Assembly: GCA_016706685.1 (NCBI GenBank)
Contig: JADJJE010000027.1
Location: forward strand, 54,658-118,657
DNA length: 64,000 nt
Direction of reading: 5' to 3'
From: Sandaracinaceae bacterium
Lineage (GTDB): Bacteria > Myxococcota_A > Polyangia > Polyangiales > Houyiibacteriaceae
Shown one piece after another: positions 20,126-30,757 of this stretch. The position numbers and the translations under genes were made by a program. How positions within the stretch are numbered: the stretch's first letter is position 1; every line of letters starts with the position of its first letter. The notes beneath the pieces are model-generated. The model was not told the DNA's origin. It saw nothing but the letters and a program-made list of their open reading frames with translations, and did no database searches.

Positions 20126-21313
20126 ATGCCCCGTGCCCTTCTGCTTCCCCCAGCTTCGTTCTTCACGCTGGCCGCCCTGGGCGTGCTCCTCGGGGCCTGT
20201 GGCGGCGACACCCCCGCCGTCCCCTCTGCCGCCCCCGCTGTCTCGGGCCTGCCGGCCCCGAGCGCGCTGGTCGTGCTGAGTGATGCCGAACGGGCCCGTG
20301 TGCCCGAAGTGTTGGCCGAGCTGCGCAACGGCAGCTTCTCCCGCAGCGTGGTCATCCACGACAACGCGCGCGTGCTGCTGTGGCTGGCCGAGACGAGCAC
20401 CGACCCCAGCGTGACGACGGCGGCCCTGCGCGGGCTGCTGACCACCTGGACCCACTCCCCGCGCTACGCCGAGCGCATGGCCCTGGTCAGCCCGGAGTAC
20501 GCCACCATCGTGCTGCGCCGCATGGGCGACGATCACCCCGGAGTGCAGGCCGCGGCCATCAAGGCATCCATCAAGTGCCTGCTGGGCGAATCGCCCCACA
20601 CGGGTGTGGCAGCGCGGCTGAGTGAGCTGGCCACCCGTCACCCCTCGGCGGCCGGGCGCCTCGAAGCGCTCGAGGCGCTCTGGCACTCGAGCGTCATCGT
20701 GGAGACGCCGTCGCACATCGCGCCCTTCGTGGCAGCGCTGGATGCGCCCGAGCCTTGGCTGGTCTCGGGGTCCCTCTTTCGCCTGGGGGCCTTCGGCGCA
20801 GGTTGGCCGGACCAGGGCACTCTGCGCGCTCGTCTCCGGGAGCTGTTGGCGCACGTTGATCCCGGTGTCCGCGGCCGTGCCGCCACGGCGCTCTCCACCA
20901 TCGTGGGGCCCCAGGATGCGGACCGTGACGCCGTGGCGCAGGCCATCCTCCCGTTGCTCCGCGATGCCCATGCCTATCCGCGCTCTGCCGCTGCCACCGC
21001 GCTCGCGTGGCTCGACTACCGGCCAGCGGTGCCCGAGCTGGTCGCGCTCCTCGACGACAGCGCCAGCAACGTCTACGACCTGCGCGACTTCACCCTGCTC
21101 GACGGCACCCCGGGGCTGAGCCACCACGACGGGTCGCCTTGGTCGCGCGTCGACGACGCCGCCCTGCGCGCGCTCCAGTCCTTCAGCTCGCGTCTCGGGA
21201 CGCGCTTCACCTTCGACGTCCACCACGAGCGCGTGGACACGGACCTGGCGGCGGCCGGCAGCGTGGCCCGAGCGTGGTACCAGGGCGTGCGGTCGGAGCT
21301 CCCACCCGGCTGA
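20126..21313 (+). CDS. HEAT-repeat lipoprotein
   Basis: A 395-residue protein with signal peptide and lipobox L-G-A-C (FTLAALGVLLGACGGD). The mature region is a series of paired helices such as AALRGLLTTW, GVQAAAIKASIKCLLGE, AAGRLEALEALWHS, VRGRAATALSTIVG and PRSAAATALAWLDY, matching HEAT/PBS-lyase scaffold repeats. The role is presumably protein binding at the envelope; no catalytic motif was seen. Confidence 0.75.
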   Translation: MPRALLLPPASFFTLAALGVLLGACGGDTPAVPSAAPAVSGLPAPSALVVLSDAERARVPEVLAELRNGSFSRSVVIHDNARVLLWLAETSTDPSVTTAALRGLLTTWTHSPRYAERMALVSPEYATIVLRRMGDDHPGVQAAAIKASIKCLLGESPHTGVAARLSELATRHPSAAGRLEALEALWHSSVIVETPSHIAPFVAALDAPEPWLVSGSLFRLGAFGAGWPDQGTLRARLRELLAHVDPGVRGRAATALSTIVGPQDADRDAVAQAILPLLRDAHAYPRSAAATALAWLDYRPAVPELVALLDDSASNVYDLRDFTLLDGTPGLSHHDGSPWSRVDDAALRALQSFSSRLGTRFTFDVHHERVDTDLAAAGSVARAWYQGVRSELPPG

Positions 21314-21439
21314 GCCAACCGGGCCACGCGCGCCGCGCGGAAAAAAGATCGAAGGACACGAGCAAGTGGCGGCCTCGAGGGACGAAGACCGGGCATCTGC
21401 CCCAGCCGCACGCGCGGGGGCCCAACCCGGAGCTTCCTC

Positions 21440-21946
21440 ATGTCCAGCACCCTCACCAACGTCCTCCTCCTCGTCATCCTCTTCGCCACCCAGGTCGTCG
21501 TCACGGATTGGCTCACGCGCAACGTCCTCGAGGTCGCTTCCAAGCGTCCGCTGCGCGCGGCTGCGGCCACGTTGTTCCTCACTGGCTTGACCCTCGGCCC
21601 GGCTGCCTATGGCGTCGATGCGCTGCTCGGCGGCAGCCTCTCCTCCCTCTCACGCGTCCTTCTCTGTCTCACGGTGGGTGTCGCGCAGACCGGCCTCGTC
21701 CTGCGCCTGATCTACGGAACCGGCGTGCCGCTCGCGTTCGTGCACGGCCTCATCCTCCACCTCACCTGGGGCGCGGTGTCCGTGCTGATCATGCTCTGCG
21801 ACCGCCTGGGCGACTTCTACTTCACCGCGCCGTTGCTCTTCATCCTGGCAGCACACGTCACCAAGCGCGTGCAGGACAGGGATCTGGTCCGCCGCCTCAG
21901 CAGCATCCCGCCCACGGCGCCCAACGTCCGGGTCGCCCAGCGCTGA
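21440..21946 (+). CDS. Four-helix integral membrane protein, unknown
   Basis: A 168-residue protein with GGAG about 10 bases before ATG 21440. It has four clear hydrophobic segments: NVLLLVILFATQVVV, AAAATLFLTGLTLGPAAY, VLLCLTVGVAQTGLVLRLIY and a long AFVHGLILHLTWGAVSVLIM region followed by FTAPLLFILAAHV. A basic C-terminal tail probably lies in the cytoplasm. I recognise no family. It is convergent with the desaturase gene. Confidence 0.65.
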   Translation: MSSTLTNVLLLVILFATQVVVTDWLTRNVLEVASKRPLRAAAATLFLTGLTLGPAAYGVDALLGGSLSSLSRVLLCLTVGVAQTGLVLRLIYGTGVPLAFVHGLILHLTWGAVSVLIMLCDRLGDFYFTAPLLFILAAHVTKRVQDRDLVRRLSSIPPTAPNVRVAQR

Positions 21947-21958
21947 GCGCCCAGCAGC

Positions 21959-23137
21959 TCAGGCGGGCGCGGCCTCGCGCGGTGCCGCGCGCAGCATGTT
22001 CGCGTCGCCCAGCATCACCGCCAGCGTCTTCTGCAGCCGCGTGAGCACGGGCTCCTGCACATAGGGCACGCCGTAGCGCTCGCACAGCGCCCTCACGGCC
22101 GGCTGCATGCGCTGGTACTGCAGCATGCTCATGTCCGGGAACACGTGGTGCTCGATCTGGTAGTTCAGGAAACCGTGCAGAAAGTCGTTGAAGTCACTGC
22201 CCGTGCGGAAGTTGGTGGAGCCCACCACCTGGCGGAAGTAGAACTCACCCTTGCCTTCGCTGACCGGCTCGTCGAAGGCGTACATGTCCTCGCCCGCGTG
22301 GTTGGTGGTGATGACCAGGAACGAGTGCAGGTTGGTGAACCACTCCGCCAGCATGCTGTTCACCAGCACGTTCGTGGCCGCTATCGGGCCCAGCGGCAGG
22401 AAGAGCAGGGGGGCGAGGACGAAGTGGGCGGTGGCATAGGGCACCAGGCAGCGCTCCCAGAGCGCACGCTCTCCCCACATGGAGGCCAGCGTGCGGGGTG
22501 CGCCGCCCTCGCGCTGAGCGCCGTCGTTCAGCAGCACGCGCAGGGTGTTGGGGGCGTAGTAGGTCCACTTCCACGTGCTCGCGAAGAACGCGATGACCGC
22601 CATGCGCACCGGCCGCGGCAGGTCCGACGCCCGCAGCCAGTCGAGGTTGGCCTCCACCAGGTCCGGGTCGGCCAGCTCCCCCAGCCGGTAGTGGTGCAGC
22701 CGGTTGTGCTCCACGTTCCACGCCTGTGGGTCGATCCAGTCGAACCAGTCTCGGAAGCGACGGCTCCCCGCGGCGAACGTCCGGCTGGTCCGCTCCTCGG
22801 GCACGCCCGGCACGTGGTCGTAGCCGCGGTGGGACACGTGGTGGGCCACCATCGCCCAGCGGGTCAGGCGCCCCTGGCTCAGCAGCAGCGCGGAGAGCGG
22901 GTTGGGGGCGAGCCATGCCGTCGCATATCCGGCCGCCGTGCACAGCCGGCCCCAGCGCTCGATCTTCGCCAGGTGGTCCAGGTCGGGCTGGCCTGCCTGC
23001 GCGCGAAGCTCGCGCTTCAGCGCGTCCAGGTCCCGCGCGAACCCCGCGTGGTCGATGTCGCGGGCGGCCAGCGGGACGGGGCGGGGCGGGGTACGGTGAC
23101 CCTCGGAGGTGGGCGCTGCGGTAGAGGTGGTGGGCAT
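21959..23137 (-). CDS. Membrane fatty acid desaturase
   Basis: A 392-residue di-iron desaturase/hydroxylase. The start at 23137 removes an unconvincing upstream extension. Histidine boxes are present: HHVSHRGYDH (residues 99-108), EHNRLHHYRLG (H144, H148, H149) and a third NYQIEHHVFPDM near the C-terminus, whose Q-x-x-H-H form is typical of front-end or acyl-lipid desaturases. Hydrophobic segments around AVIAFFAS and ATAHFVLAPLLFLPLG span the membrane. The substrate is probably a membrane lipid acyl chain. A second desaturase lies at 58039. Confidence 0.85.
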   Translation of the reverse strand: MPTTSTAAPTSEGHRTPPRPVPLAARDIDHAGFARDLDALKRELRAQAGQPDLDHLAKIERWGRLCTAAGYATAWLAPNPLSALLLSQGRLTRWAMVAHHVSHRGYDHVPGVPEERTSRTFAAGSRRFRDWFDWIDPQAWNVEHNRLHHYRLGELADPDLVEANLDWLRASDLPRPVRMAVIAFFASTWKWTYYAPNTLRVLLNDGAQREGGAPRTLASMWGERALWERCLVPYATAHFVLAPLLFLPLGPIAATNVLVNSMLAEWFTNLHSFLVITTNHAGEDMYAFDEPVSEGKGEFYFRQVVGSTNFRTGSDFNDFLHGFLNYQIEHHVFPDMSMLQYQRMQPAVRALCERYGVPYVQEPVLTRLQKTLAVMLGDANMLRAAPREAAPA

Positions 23138-23337
23138 CTCGTCAGGGTTCCAGGGCGGAGAGATGTATCGTTCCAGACCGGACGCCGCAAACCGGCGTCC
23201 CGTCGTCCGGCTCGCCCAGCCGGCAGAAATGCACGATTCGGCTTGCTTACGGGCCTTTCCGGGCGCATGAACGCACGTAAGGTACTCTCGCAGCGGTTTC
23301 GGGACGCACAACACAAGGTTCTTGCGTGATCGAACCA

Positions 23338-23356
23338 AGCAGTCATGTTGACTGCT
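23338..23356. repeat. Inverted repeat upstream of the RRM gene
   Basis: AGCAGTCA-TGT-TGACTGCT is a perfect inverted repeat with 8 bp arms, 74 bp upstream of the RRM start and in the shared region with the divergent desaturase. It contains TTGACT, a possible -35 element, so it could be an operator; as RNA it would form a hairpin in a long 5' leader. Confidence 0.5.
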
Positions 23357-23429
23357 GCGGCGTCTTTCGCGGGCTCCATTGAGCTCGCTTGGGGCGGGTC
23401 AGGACGAGAGGCTAGAAGAGAGAAATGTG

Positions 23430-23855
23430 ATGTCGAAGAAGCTATTTGTGGGCAGCCTGAGCTGGGGTACGGATGATCAAGGGCTGCGCACGGCGTTCGA
23501 GCGCTTTGGTGACGTGACTGACGCGAAGGTCATCACTGACCGTGACTCGGGGCGCAGCCGCGGGTTCGGGTTCGTGACGTTTGCCGATGATGGCGCTGCC
23601 GACCAGGCAGTGGAGCAGATGCACGGCGCGACCCTCGACGGCCGCACCCTGAACGTGAACGAGGCCCAGGATCGTCGTGACGGCGGCGGCGGTGGCGGCG
23701 GCGGCGGCGGTGGTCGCGGCGGCTACGGCGGCGGCGGCGGCGGTGGCGGTCGTGACCGCGATGGCGGCGGAGGCGGCGGTCGCGGTGGTCGTGACGGCGG
23801 CGGCGGCGGTCGTGGCGGTCGCGATGGCGGCGGCGGCGGCGGCGGTCGTTGGTGA
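23430..23855 (+). CDS. Glycine-rich RRM RNA-binding protein (cold-induced type)
   Basis: A 141-residue protein. Residues 1-80 are one RNA-recognition motif with RNP2 KLFVGSL and RNP1 RGFGFVTF, and aromatic residues at the RNA-stacking positions. The C-terminal 55 residues are almost pure Gly with interspersed Arg, Asp and Tyr (RGG-like), typical of bacterial Rbp cold-inducible proteins. It probably binds and remodels mRNA in the cytoplasm. The start at 23430 rather than an upstream ATG follows from the conserved MSKKLFVG N-terminus. A strong terminator follows. Confidence 0.92.
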   Translation: MSKKLFVGSLSWGTDDQGLRTAFERFGDVTDAKVITDRDSGRSRGFGFVTFADDGAADQAVEQMHGATLDGRTLNVNEAQDRRDGGGGGGGGGGGRGGYGGGGGGGGRDRDGGGGGGRGGRDGGGGGRGGRDGGGGGGGRW

Positions 23856-23883
23856 GACCTCGGTCCACCTGACCCAATGAAGA

Positions 23884-23908
23884 GGGCTCCCAGCAGGGGG
23901 CCCTTTTT
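23884..23908 (+). terminator. Intrinsic terminator after the RRM gene
   Basis: GGGCTCCC (23884-23891), loop AGCA, GGGGGCCC (23896-23903), then TTTTT. The stem is 8 bp with one G-U pair, 28 bases after the stop codon. Confidence 0.85.
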
Positions 23909-23951
23909 CAATTGGGCCGTTGGAGCCTCCACCAACAGCTGCTCAGGGGCG

Positions 23952-23982
23952 TGACGAAATTGCGCAGCGCACAACTTCGTCA
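23952..23982. repeat. Imperfect inverted repeat upstream of the OmpA-like gene
   Basis: TGACGAA (23952-23958) pairs with TTCGTCA (23976-23982), and the interior (TTG-CGC against GCG-CA-CAA) extends the symmetry to about 13 pairs with one mismatch and a 2-base bulge. It ends 49 bp before the ATG at 24032 and lacks a T-run, so it is more likely an operator or leader hairpin than a terminator. Confidence 0.5.
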
Positions 23983-24031
23983 AACAACCCGAAGAACGTT
24001 TGATGTATCGTTCACTCCCTGAGAGCCCGCC

Positions 24032-26047
<2,016 letters not shown>

Positions 26048-26070
26048 ACCCGAGCTGCCGCACCTGCCTT

Positions 26071-26113
26071 GACCGGTCACCCCGCGCATACGACCTTGCG
26101 CGGGTGACCGGTC
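26071..26113 (+). promoter_or_regulatory. Long hairpin covering the GTG start of the M50 gene
   Basis: The left arm at 26071-26087 and right arm at 26098-26113 are complementary over 16 bp with a single bulged C; the loop is ATACGACCTT. The right arm includes the GTG start (26104-26106) of the protease gene and any ribosome-binding site. Each arm also contains the self-palindrome GACCGGTC, so at DNA level this could be a pair of operators with centres 35 bp apart. Confidence 0.65.
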
Positions 26114-27135
26114 TTCGCATTTTCTCCATCGCGGGCATCCCAGTGTGGATCAGCCCCTGGTTCTTCCTGCTCGGTGCGCTCTACGTGCACCAACTGGGCT
26201 GGAGAGAGGGGCTGGTCTTCACGCTCTGCGTGAGCGTGAGCATCCTCGTCCACGAGCTGGGCCACGCGCTCGTGGCCGCTCGCTACCGGCTGTCGCCGCA
26301 GATCCTGCTGCACGGCCTGGGTGGGCTCTGTGCCCATGAGCGCGCCGACCGAGACCGCCACGATGCGCTGATCTTGGTGGCCGGTCCGCTTGCGGGGCTG
26401 CTGCTCGGGGTCTTGGTGCTGGCGGCGCGCTTTGGGCTCCTCGCTGGCGGCGTCACGGTCAGCCCCGACGCCGAGGCCGCCATCTCGTTCCTGCTCTACA
26501 TCAACATCGTCTGGTCCATCGTGAACCTGCTGCCCATGTGGCCGCTCGACGGGGGACGCCTCTTCCGCCTCGGCCTGCTGCAGGTGATGCGGCCGTTGTG
26601 GGCCGAGCGCCTCACGCACGGGACCTCCATGGCGCTCTTGGCGGGCGGCGCCATCTATGGCTTCACGGGCGGCATGGTGTTCCTGGGCTTCATCGCGCTG
26701 TATTTCATGCACCAGAACCTGCGGGTGCTGCTGGGCGAAGCCCAGGGGGACGTGGTCCGGCACAAGAACCCGCGCGTGAAGGCCATGTTGGCGGACGTGC
26801 AGGCCGCCTACGACGCGGGGGACGACGCCGAGGTGCTGCTGCGCGGGCACCGCCTGCGCGACGAGAGCAACCTGCCGGAGAAGACGGTTCGGCGGCTCTT
26901 CGCGATGCTGGGCGTCAGCACCGCGCGCCTCGGCCGCCACAGCGAGGCGCTGGCGTACCTGCAGCGCGCCGAGACCAACCCCGAAGTGGTCGAAGCGGCC
27001 ATCGAGTGCCTGCATATGCTCGACCGCGACCGGGAGCTCGACAAGCTCCTGGAGTCCAAAGCCTTCCAGCTGCTCTCCGCCGCCCGCCGCCAGCAGATCC
27101 TGGACGTGGTGCGCCCGGAGGCAACCTCCGCCTAG
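26104..27135 (+). CDS. Site-2-protease-like M50 membrane metalloprotease with C-terminal TPR-like region
   Basis: A 343-residue intramembrane zinc protease. The GTG start at 26104 is the only plausible one. HELGH (H50, E51, H54) within a hydrophobic helix is the zinc motif. NLLPMWPLDGGRL near residue 148 supplies the third ligand (the N-x-x-P-x-x-P-L-D-G motif). About five or six membrane segments precede a soluble C-terminal 110 residues of helical repeats (AAYDAGDDAEVLLRGH, EALAYLQRAETNP) that look TPR-like. Site-2 proteases cleave membrane-bound anti-sigma factors or similar; the substrate is unknown. Its start codon lies in the hairpin described at 26071-26113. Confidence 0.85.
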   Translation: MTGLRIFSIAGIPVWISPWFFLLGALYVHQLGWREGLVFTLCVSVSILVHELGHALVAARYRLSPQILLHGLGGLCAHERADRDRHDALILVAGPLAGLLLGVLVLAARFGLLAGGVTVSPDAEAAISFLLYINIVWSIVNLLPMWPLDGGRLFRLGLLQVMRPLWAERLTHGTSMALLAGGAIYGFTGGMVFLGFIALYFMHQNLRVLLGEAQGDVVRHKNPRVKAMLADVQAAYDAGDDAEVLLRGHRLRDESNLPEKTVRRLFAMLGVSTARLGRHSEALAYLQRAETNPEVVEAAIECLHMLDRDRELDKLLESKAFQLLSAARRQQILDVVRPEATSA

Positions 27136-27138
27136 GCC

Positions 27139-28881
27139 TCAGCCACGCTGGCTCATGGGGAGCCGCGCCCGCGCGATCTCGCGGCGCGCGATCAGCCGCT
27201 CGGGCTCGAAGGGCGCGAGCTCGGGCCCAAAGGCCGCCGCCGTGCTGCTCACGGGCGCCGGGCCACGGGCCAGGTCATCGAGGGCGCTCAAGTAGGCGCC
27301 CAGCGTGTGCGGTCCGAAGAGCGTGGAGGCCCCCTCGTAGCGCTGGTGGGCGTACTCCTCGGGCGTGGTGATGTAGCCCGCGTAGCCGTTGGAGTGCCCT
27401 GCTACCACAGCGTCCGGGGCGCTGGGCCAGTGCTCACGCAACAGGGCCCGCACGCGGCGGCCGGCCACCGTGGTGGGCTCGCCGGGCAGCAGCGCCAGCG
27501 GCACACCGGCCAACGACAGGAGCTGCAGCGGCAGGAAGCGCGGCGCCCACGGCTCGTCCAGCACTCCGCCGGCATACGCCGCGCTCATGTACGCCATGGA
27601 GTAGTCGAAGCGGCCGAGCCCAGCCAGCCGGGTGTACGGGACCAGCCCAAAGGCCAACCCGTGCACGCCCTTGCCCACCTCGAAGAGCGGCACCTGCGGG
27701 TCGTCCTTGGCCGTGCGACGCCGCAGCGTGGCGAGGGCATCGAACACCGGCCGCAGACCGTGTAGCGGGCCGGGGCCTTCGAGCGTGCCCAGGCTCATGC
27801 TCAGGCCCAGACGCGCGCTGCGAGTGCGCAGGCCACCCGATCGCAGCTCCTGGCCACGGCGTCTGTGGGTCGCGAAGCGTGGCGCTACCGGCGCGTTGGC
27901 CATGTCCAGGTGCACGGTCCTGCCCTCCACGGGGCCGCTCAGCGCGGGCGTCCGCCCCGCCCGCTCGAACGCCCGCCAGGCCCAGTCGGCCTGCAGCATA
28001 CCGTTGAGGTCTGCGCTGGCGTGGTCGTCGTCGTGCTCTCCGATGGCCTCGCCGCGCTCGGCGTCCCAGCGGCGGTTGGGGGACACGTCGCCTGCGGCGC
28101 CCTGCGCGAAGATGGCCACGAAGCCCGGGCGGTGCTCGCTGCTCGCACCTGCACGCTGCTCGAGCGCGGCCGCAGCGATACCCTTGTTGTCCGAGTGCAG
28201 CTGGTCGAGGTGCGGATGGAGGCTGGTGCCGTGCACCCCGAACCAGTTCACGAGGCCTAGGCCACGCCCCGCGGCGTCACTCACGCGCAGCGTCTGTGTG
28301 TCCCGCGTGGTGGCCAGCTCCGGCCGACCGGGGGCCACGGTTCGCGTGTCGCGGTTGTCGTTGTAGGCCCGCAGCGAGCGGTTGAACGCGACCGGCACGG
28401 TATACGGGATGCGCGCGCTGGCGTACTGCAGGGTGGCGGGTTCGGCCGCGTGAACCGCGCTCGCAATGCAGTCCACGATGCCGGCCACCACTGCGCCGAA
28501 GACCACGGACGAGAAGCCACGGTTGGTGGTGTTGTACATGGGGAACTGCGACAGCCCGCTGGGCCCCGAGTGGGTGTGCGTAGCGCCGAGCGCGACGTTG
28601 TGTGCGCCGAGGCCGGCCAGCGCGGGCTCGTGGCGCGCGCGCTCGGCGAGGGCGGCCAAGACCGCCAGGCGCACCGCGCACGTCAGGAAGCCCAGCTCGG
28701 CTACCACCAGCACCACCTGACCGCCGGTCGCGGTGTCCTCGAGGAACAACGCGCGCGCGAAGAGCGGCGTCGCCACACCGCGCACCTTGTGGCCCGGGTG
28801 CTCCCAGCCGAGCATGGCCATGCCCGGCTCGTACGCCGTGATCTCACGCCGGCTGAAGCCCGCACGATAGGAGGTGACCAT
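27139..28881 (-). CDS. Neutral/alkaline ceramidase-like hydrolase
   Basis: A 580-residue protein resembling the zinc ceramidases that hydrolyse ceramide to sphingosine and fatty acid. NVALGATHTHSGPSGL (about residue 100) carries the zinc-binding His-x-His and the signature GATHTHSGP. VNWFGVHGTSLHP and QGAAGDVSPNRRWD match the two following conserved blocks, and FLPLQLLSLAGVPLALLPGEPTT the C-terminal part of the catalytic domain. ATG 28881 is followed directly by family sequence (YRAGFSRREITAY). No signal peptide is seen, so it may be intracellular. Myxobacteria make ceramides, so the substrate could be endogenous. Confidence 0.88.
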   Translation of the reverse strand: MVTSYRAGFSRREITAYEPGMAMLGWEHPGHKVRGVATPLFARALFLEDTATGGQVVLVVAELGFLTCAVRLAVLAALAERARHEPALAGLGAHNVALGATHTHSGPSGLSQFPMYNTTNRGFSSVVFGAVVAGIVDCIASAVHAAEPATLQYASARIPYTVPVAFNRSLRAYNDNRDTRTVAPGRPELATTRDTQTLRVSDAAGRGLGLVNWFGVHGTSLHPHLDQLHSDNKGIAAAALEQRAGASSEHRPGFVAIFAQGAAGDVSPNRRWDAERGEAIGEHDDDHASADLNGMLQADWAWRAFERAGRTPALSGPVEGRTVHLDMANAPVAPRFATHRRRGQELRSGGLRTRSARLGLSMSLGTLEGPGPLHGLRPVFDALATLRRRTAKDDPQVPLFEVGKGVHGLAFGLVPYTRLAGLGRFDYSMAYMSAAYAGGVLDEPWAPRFLPLQLLSLAGVPLALLPGEPTTVAGRRVRALLREHWPSAPDAVVAGHSNGYAGYITTPEEYAHQRYEGASTLFGPHTLGAYLSALDDLARGPAPVSSTAAAFGPELAPFEPERLIARREIARARLPMSQRG

Positions 28882-29008
28882 CGCGCGAGGTGTACTGCAG
28901 GACGGGCGCCCCGACCAGACGCCCGCCTGCGGAAGCCGCGTAACATTTCGAGGGCTGGCCGTTACGCGGAGGAGTCCTTCGCGACTCGTGGCACCCAAGG
29001 AGCTCCCC

Positions 29009-29833
29009 ATGTCCGTTTCTTCTCGCATCCGTCGGTCCGCGCGCCGGACCACCTCGCTCACCGTCTTCGCCGCCAGCATGGCGCTCGCGCCCGCTCTGGT
29101 GGGCTGCGGCGAGTCCACCCCGGCCGAGGCCCCCTCTGCGCCGCTCGAGGCCCCCACGGCGCCAGCGACAGGCAGCGTGTGGCAGGTGGCCACCGACGGC
29201 TCGGCGGTGGACTTCCTCATGGCGGCACCGCTCGAGAACATCCACGGTCGCGCGCCCGGTTCCGTGCAGGGGGAGCTCAACCTCGACCTCGACGAGCTCG
29301 GCCGAAGCAGCGCGCTCGTGCGCATCGACCTGCTCCAGCTCGAGGTGCTCCAGCAGAAGCGAGAGACCGCCGATCAGGCCTTTGGCGAAGAGGTGCGCAG
29401 CGACACCCAGAACGAGCACGTTCGCACCTGGTTCGAGATCTCGCCCGACGCGCCCGAGGACGTGCGCGAAGCCAATCGCTGGGTGGAGTTTCGCGTGGAG
29501 CGCATCGACAACCTCAGCGCGGCCGACGTCACGGCCATGACCGGCGCTGAGCGGGTGGTGCAGGCCACGCTGCACGGCCAGCTGCGCATCCACGGGCACA
29601 CCGTCCCCAAGAGCGCACGGGTGGAGCTCACCTTCACGTTCGAGGGCGACACCGCCACGGGCGTGCGCGTCCGCTCGCTCGAGCCCGTGTCCGTGGGCCT
29701 CGAAGAGTACGACGTTCGGCCGCGTAGCGCGTTCGGCACGCTGGCTCAGCGCACGCTGGCCGCGCTCGGCGAGAAGGTCGCCACGGCGGCGCCCGTCACG
29801 TTCGACTTCCGCGCCATGCCCACGGCGCCCTGA
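29009..29833 (+). CDS. YceI-like lipoprotein
   Basis: A 274-residue protein starting at ATG 29009 with AAGGAG upstream and a signal peptide with L-V-G-C lipobox. The mature part has the YceI-type order: W-x-V-A-T-D-G-S-A-V-D-F near the start, HGRAPGSVQGELNLDLDEL, a later LHGQLRIHGHTV and the end region LTFTFEGDTATGVRVRS. YceI proteins form lipocalin-like barrels that bind isoprenoid or other amphiphilic ligands in the periplasm. It is divergent from the ceramidase gene. Confidence 0.75.
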   Translation: MSVSSRIRRSARRTTSLTVFAASMALAPALVGCGESTPAEAPSAPLEAPTAPATGSVWQVATDGSAVDFLMAAPLENIHGRAPGSVQGELNLDLDELGRSSALVRIDLLQLEVLQQKRETADQAFGEEVRSDTQNEHVRTWFEISPDAPEDVREANRWVEFRVERIDNLSAADVTAMTGAERVVQATLHGQLRIHGHTVPKSARVELTFTFEGDTATGVRVRSLEPVSVGLEEYDVRPRSAFGTLAQRTLAALGEKVATAAPVTFDFRAMPTAP

Positions 29834-29854
29834 GCTCCGGCGAGCCGCGCGTTC

Positions 29855-30682
29855 TCAGTGCGAGACGAGGGTGTCCAGGCGGTCGAGGGCGTCGTCTCGA
29901 TGCCCCGTCTGGCGCGCCCACTCGAGGTAGCGGCGCGCGTGCTCGTGGCCGCGCAGGATGACGGTGCGCTGCAGCTGGTCCACCAGCCCGATGCTGATGA
30001 CGGCGTTGTGGTGCACGTGCAGGTCCAGGAGCCACGCGACCCAGTCGGTGGCCGTGTCACTGTTGGCGAGGGCCGCCGCATAGGTGGCCACCGTCTCGAT
30101 CTGGCGCGCCTCCAGCAGGTCGCCTTGCTCGATGCGCAGCTCGATCTCGCGGGCCACGCGGCGGAACATGCGAGCCGCCTCTTCTGTGCGTCCAGCGTCG
30201 AGCGCGCGCTCCACCACCTCGCCCAAGAGCTGGTACGTCCAGCTGCGGCTCGGCTCCACGGCAAACCCGCTGAACGTCTCGTCCTCGGCGATGGCGGGCG
30301 TGCCGCAGTGCGGGCACTCCTTGGCCGTGTCGGGGAAGGGCGTCTTGCACGCCCGACACATGGTCATGAAGCCGGTGGTCTTCGCCTCACGCGGAGCGCG
30401 GTCCACCATGTAGAAGAGCAGCTCTTGCGTGCCCAGCCGCACGCGGTCTCCGTCGTGCAGGAGCGCGGCGCCCTCGATGAGCTGGCCGTTGACGCGCGTG
30501 CCGTTGCGGCTGCCCAGGTCCATGATCTGAGCGGTGTCGCCGCCAATCAACACGCGCGCATGCTGACGTGACACCAGCGGGTCTTCGAGCGTGACATGGC
30601 ACTCGGGGCTGCGTCCCATCAGCACTTCAGGGCCGACCAAGTCGAACTCTTGAAGTAGGAATTTCAGTCTAAATCGCGCCAC
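29855..30682 (-). CDS. FHA domain/zinc-ribbon/helical-domain protein A
   Basis: A 275-residue cytoplasmic protein. FHA domain (1-92): G23-R24, S39-R-Q-H41 and GSRNGTRVNG (58-67) are the phosphothreonine-binding residues. A zinc ribbon follows (C109, C112, C123, C126; CRAC then CPHC). The rest is a helical domain (about 145-275) with no recognised family. Its neighbour at 30758-31654 has the same architecture with identical cysteine spacing, so they are paralogues by tandem duplication. Myxobacteria use many Ser/Thr kinases, and this protein probably reads a phosphorylated partner; the partner is not in the window. Confidence 0.88.
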   Translation of the reverse strand: MARFRLKFLLQEFDLVGPEVLMGRSPECHVTLEDPLVSRQHARVLIGGDTAQIMDLGSRNGTRVNGQLIEGAALLHDGDRVRLGTQELLFYMVDRAPREAKTTGFMTMCRACKTPFPDTAKECPHCGTPAIAEDETFSGFAVEPSRSWTYQLLGEVVERALDAGRTEEAARMFRRVAREIELRIEQGDLLEARQIETVATYAAALANSDTATDWVAWLLDLHVHHNAVISIGLVDQLQRTVILRGHEHARRYLEWARQTGHRDDALDRLDTLVSH

Positions 30683-30757
30683 CGGCTGTCTCCGCGCTGG
30701 AAAATATCACAACCAGCTGAACTCGGTCAGGTGAAGTGAGCGCAAAACGATCCCCAA

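Noticed and set aside
23162..24013. 12-base direct repeat GATGTATCGTTC upstream of the desaturase (23162) and OmpA (24002) genes
   Set aside because: Many chance 12-mer pairs are expected in 64 kb, and the copies lie in opposite orientation to their genes.
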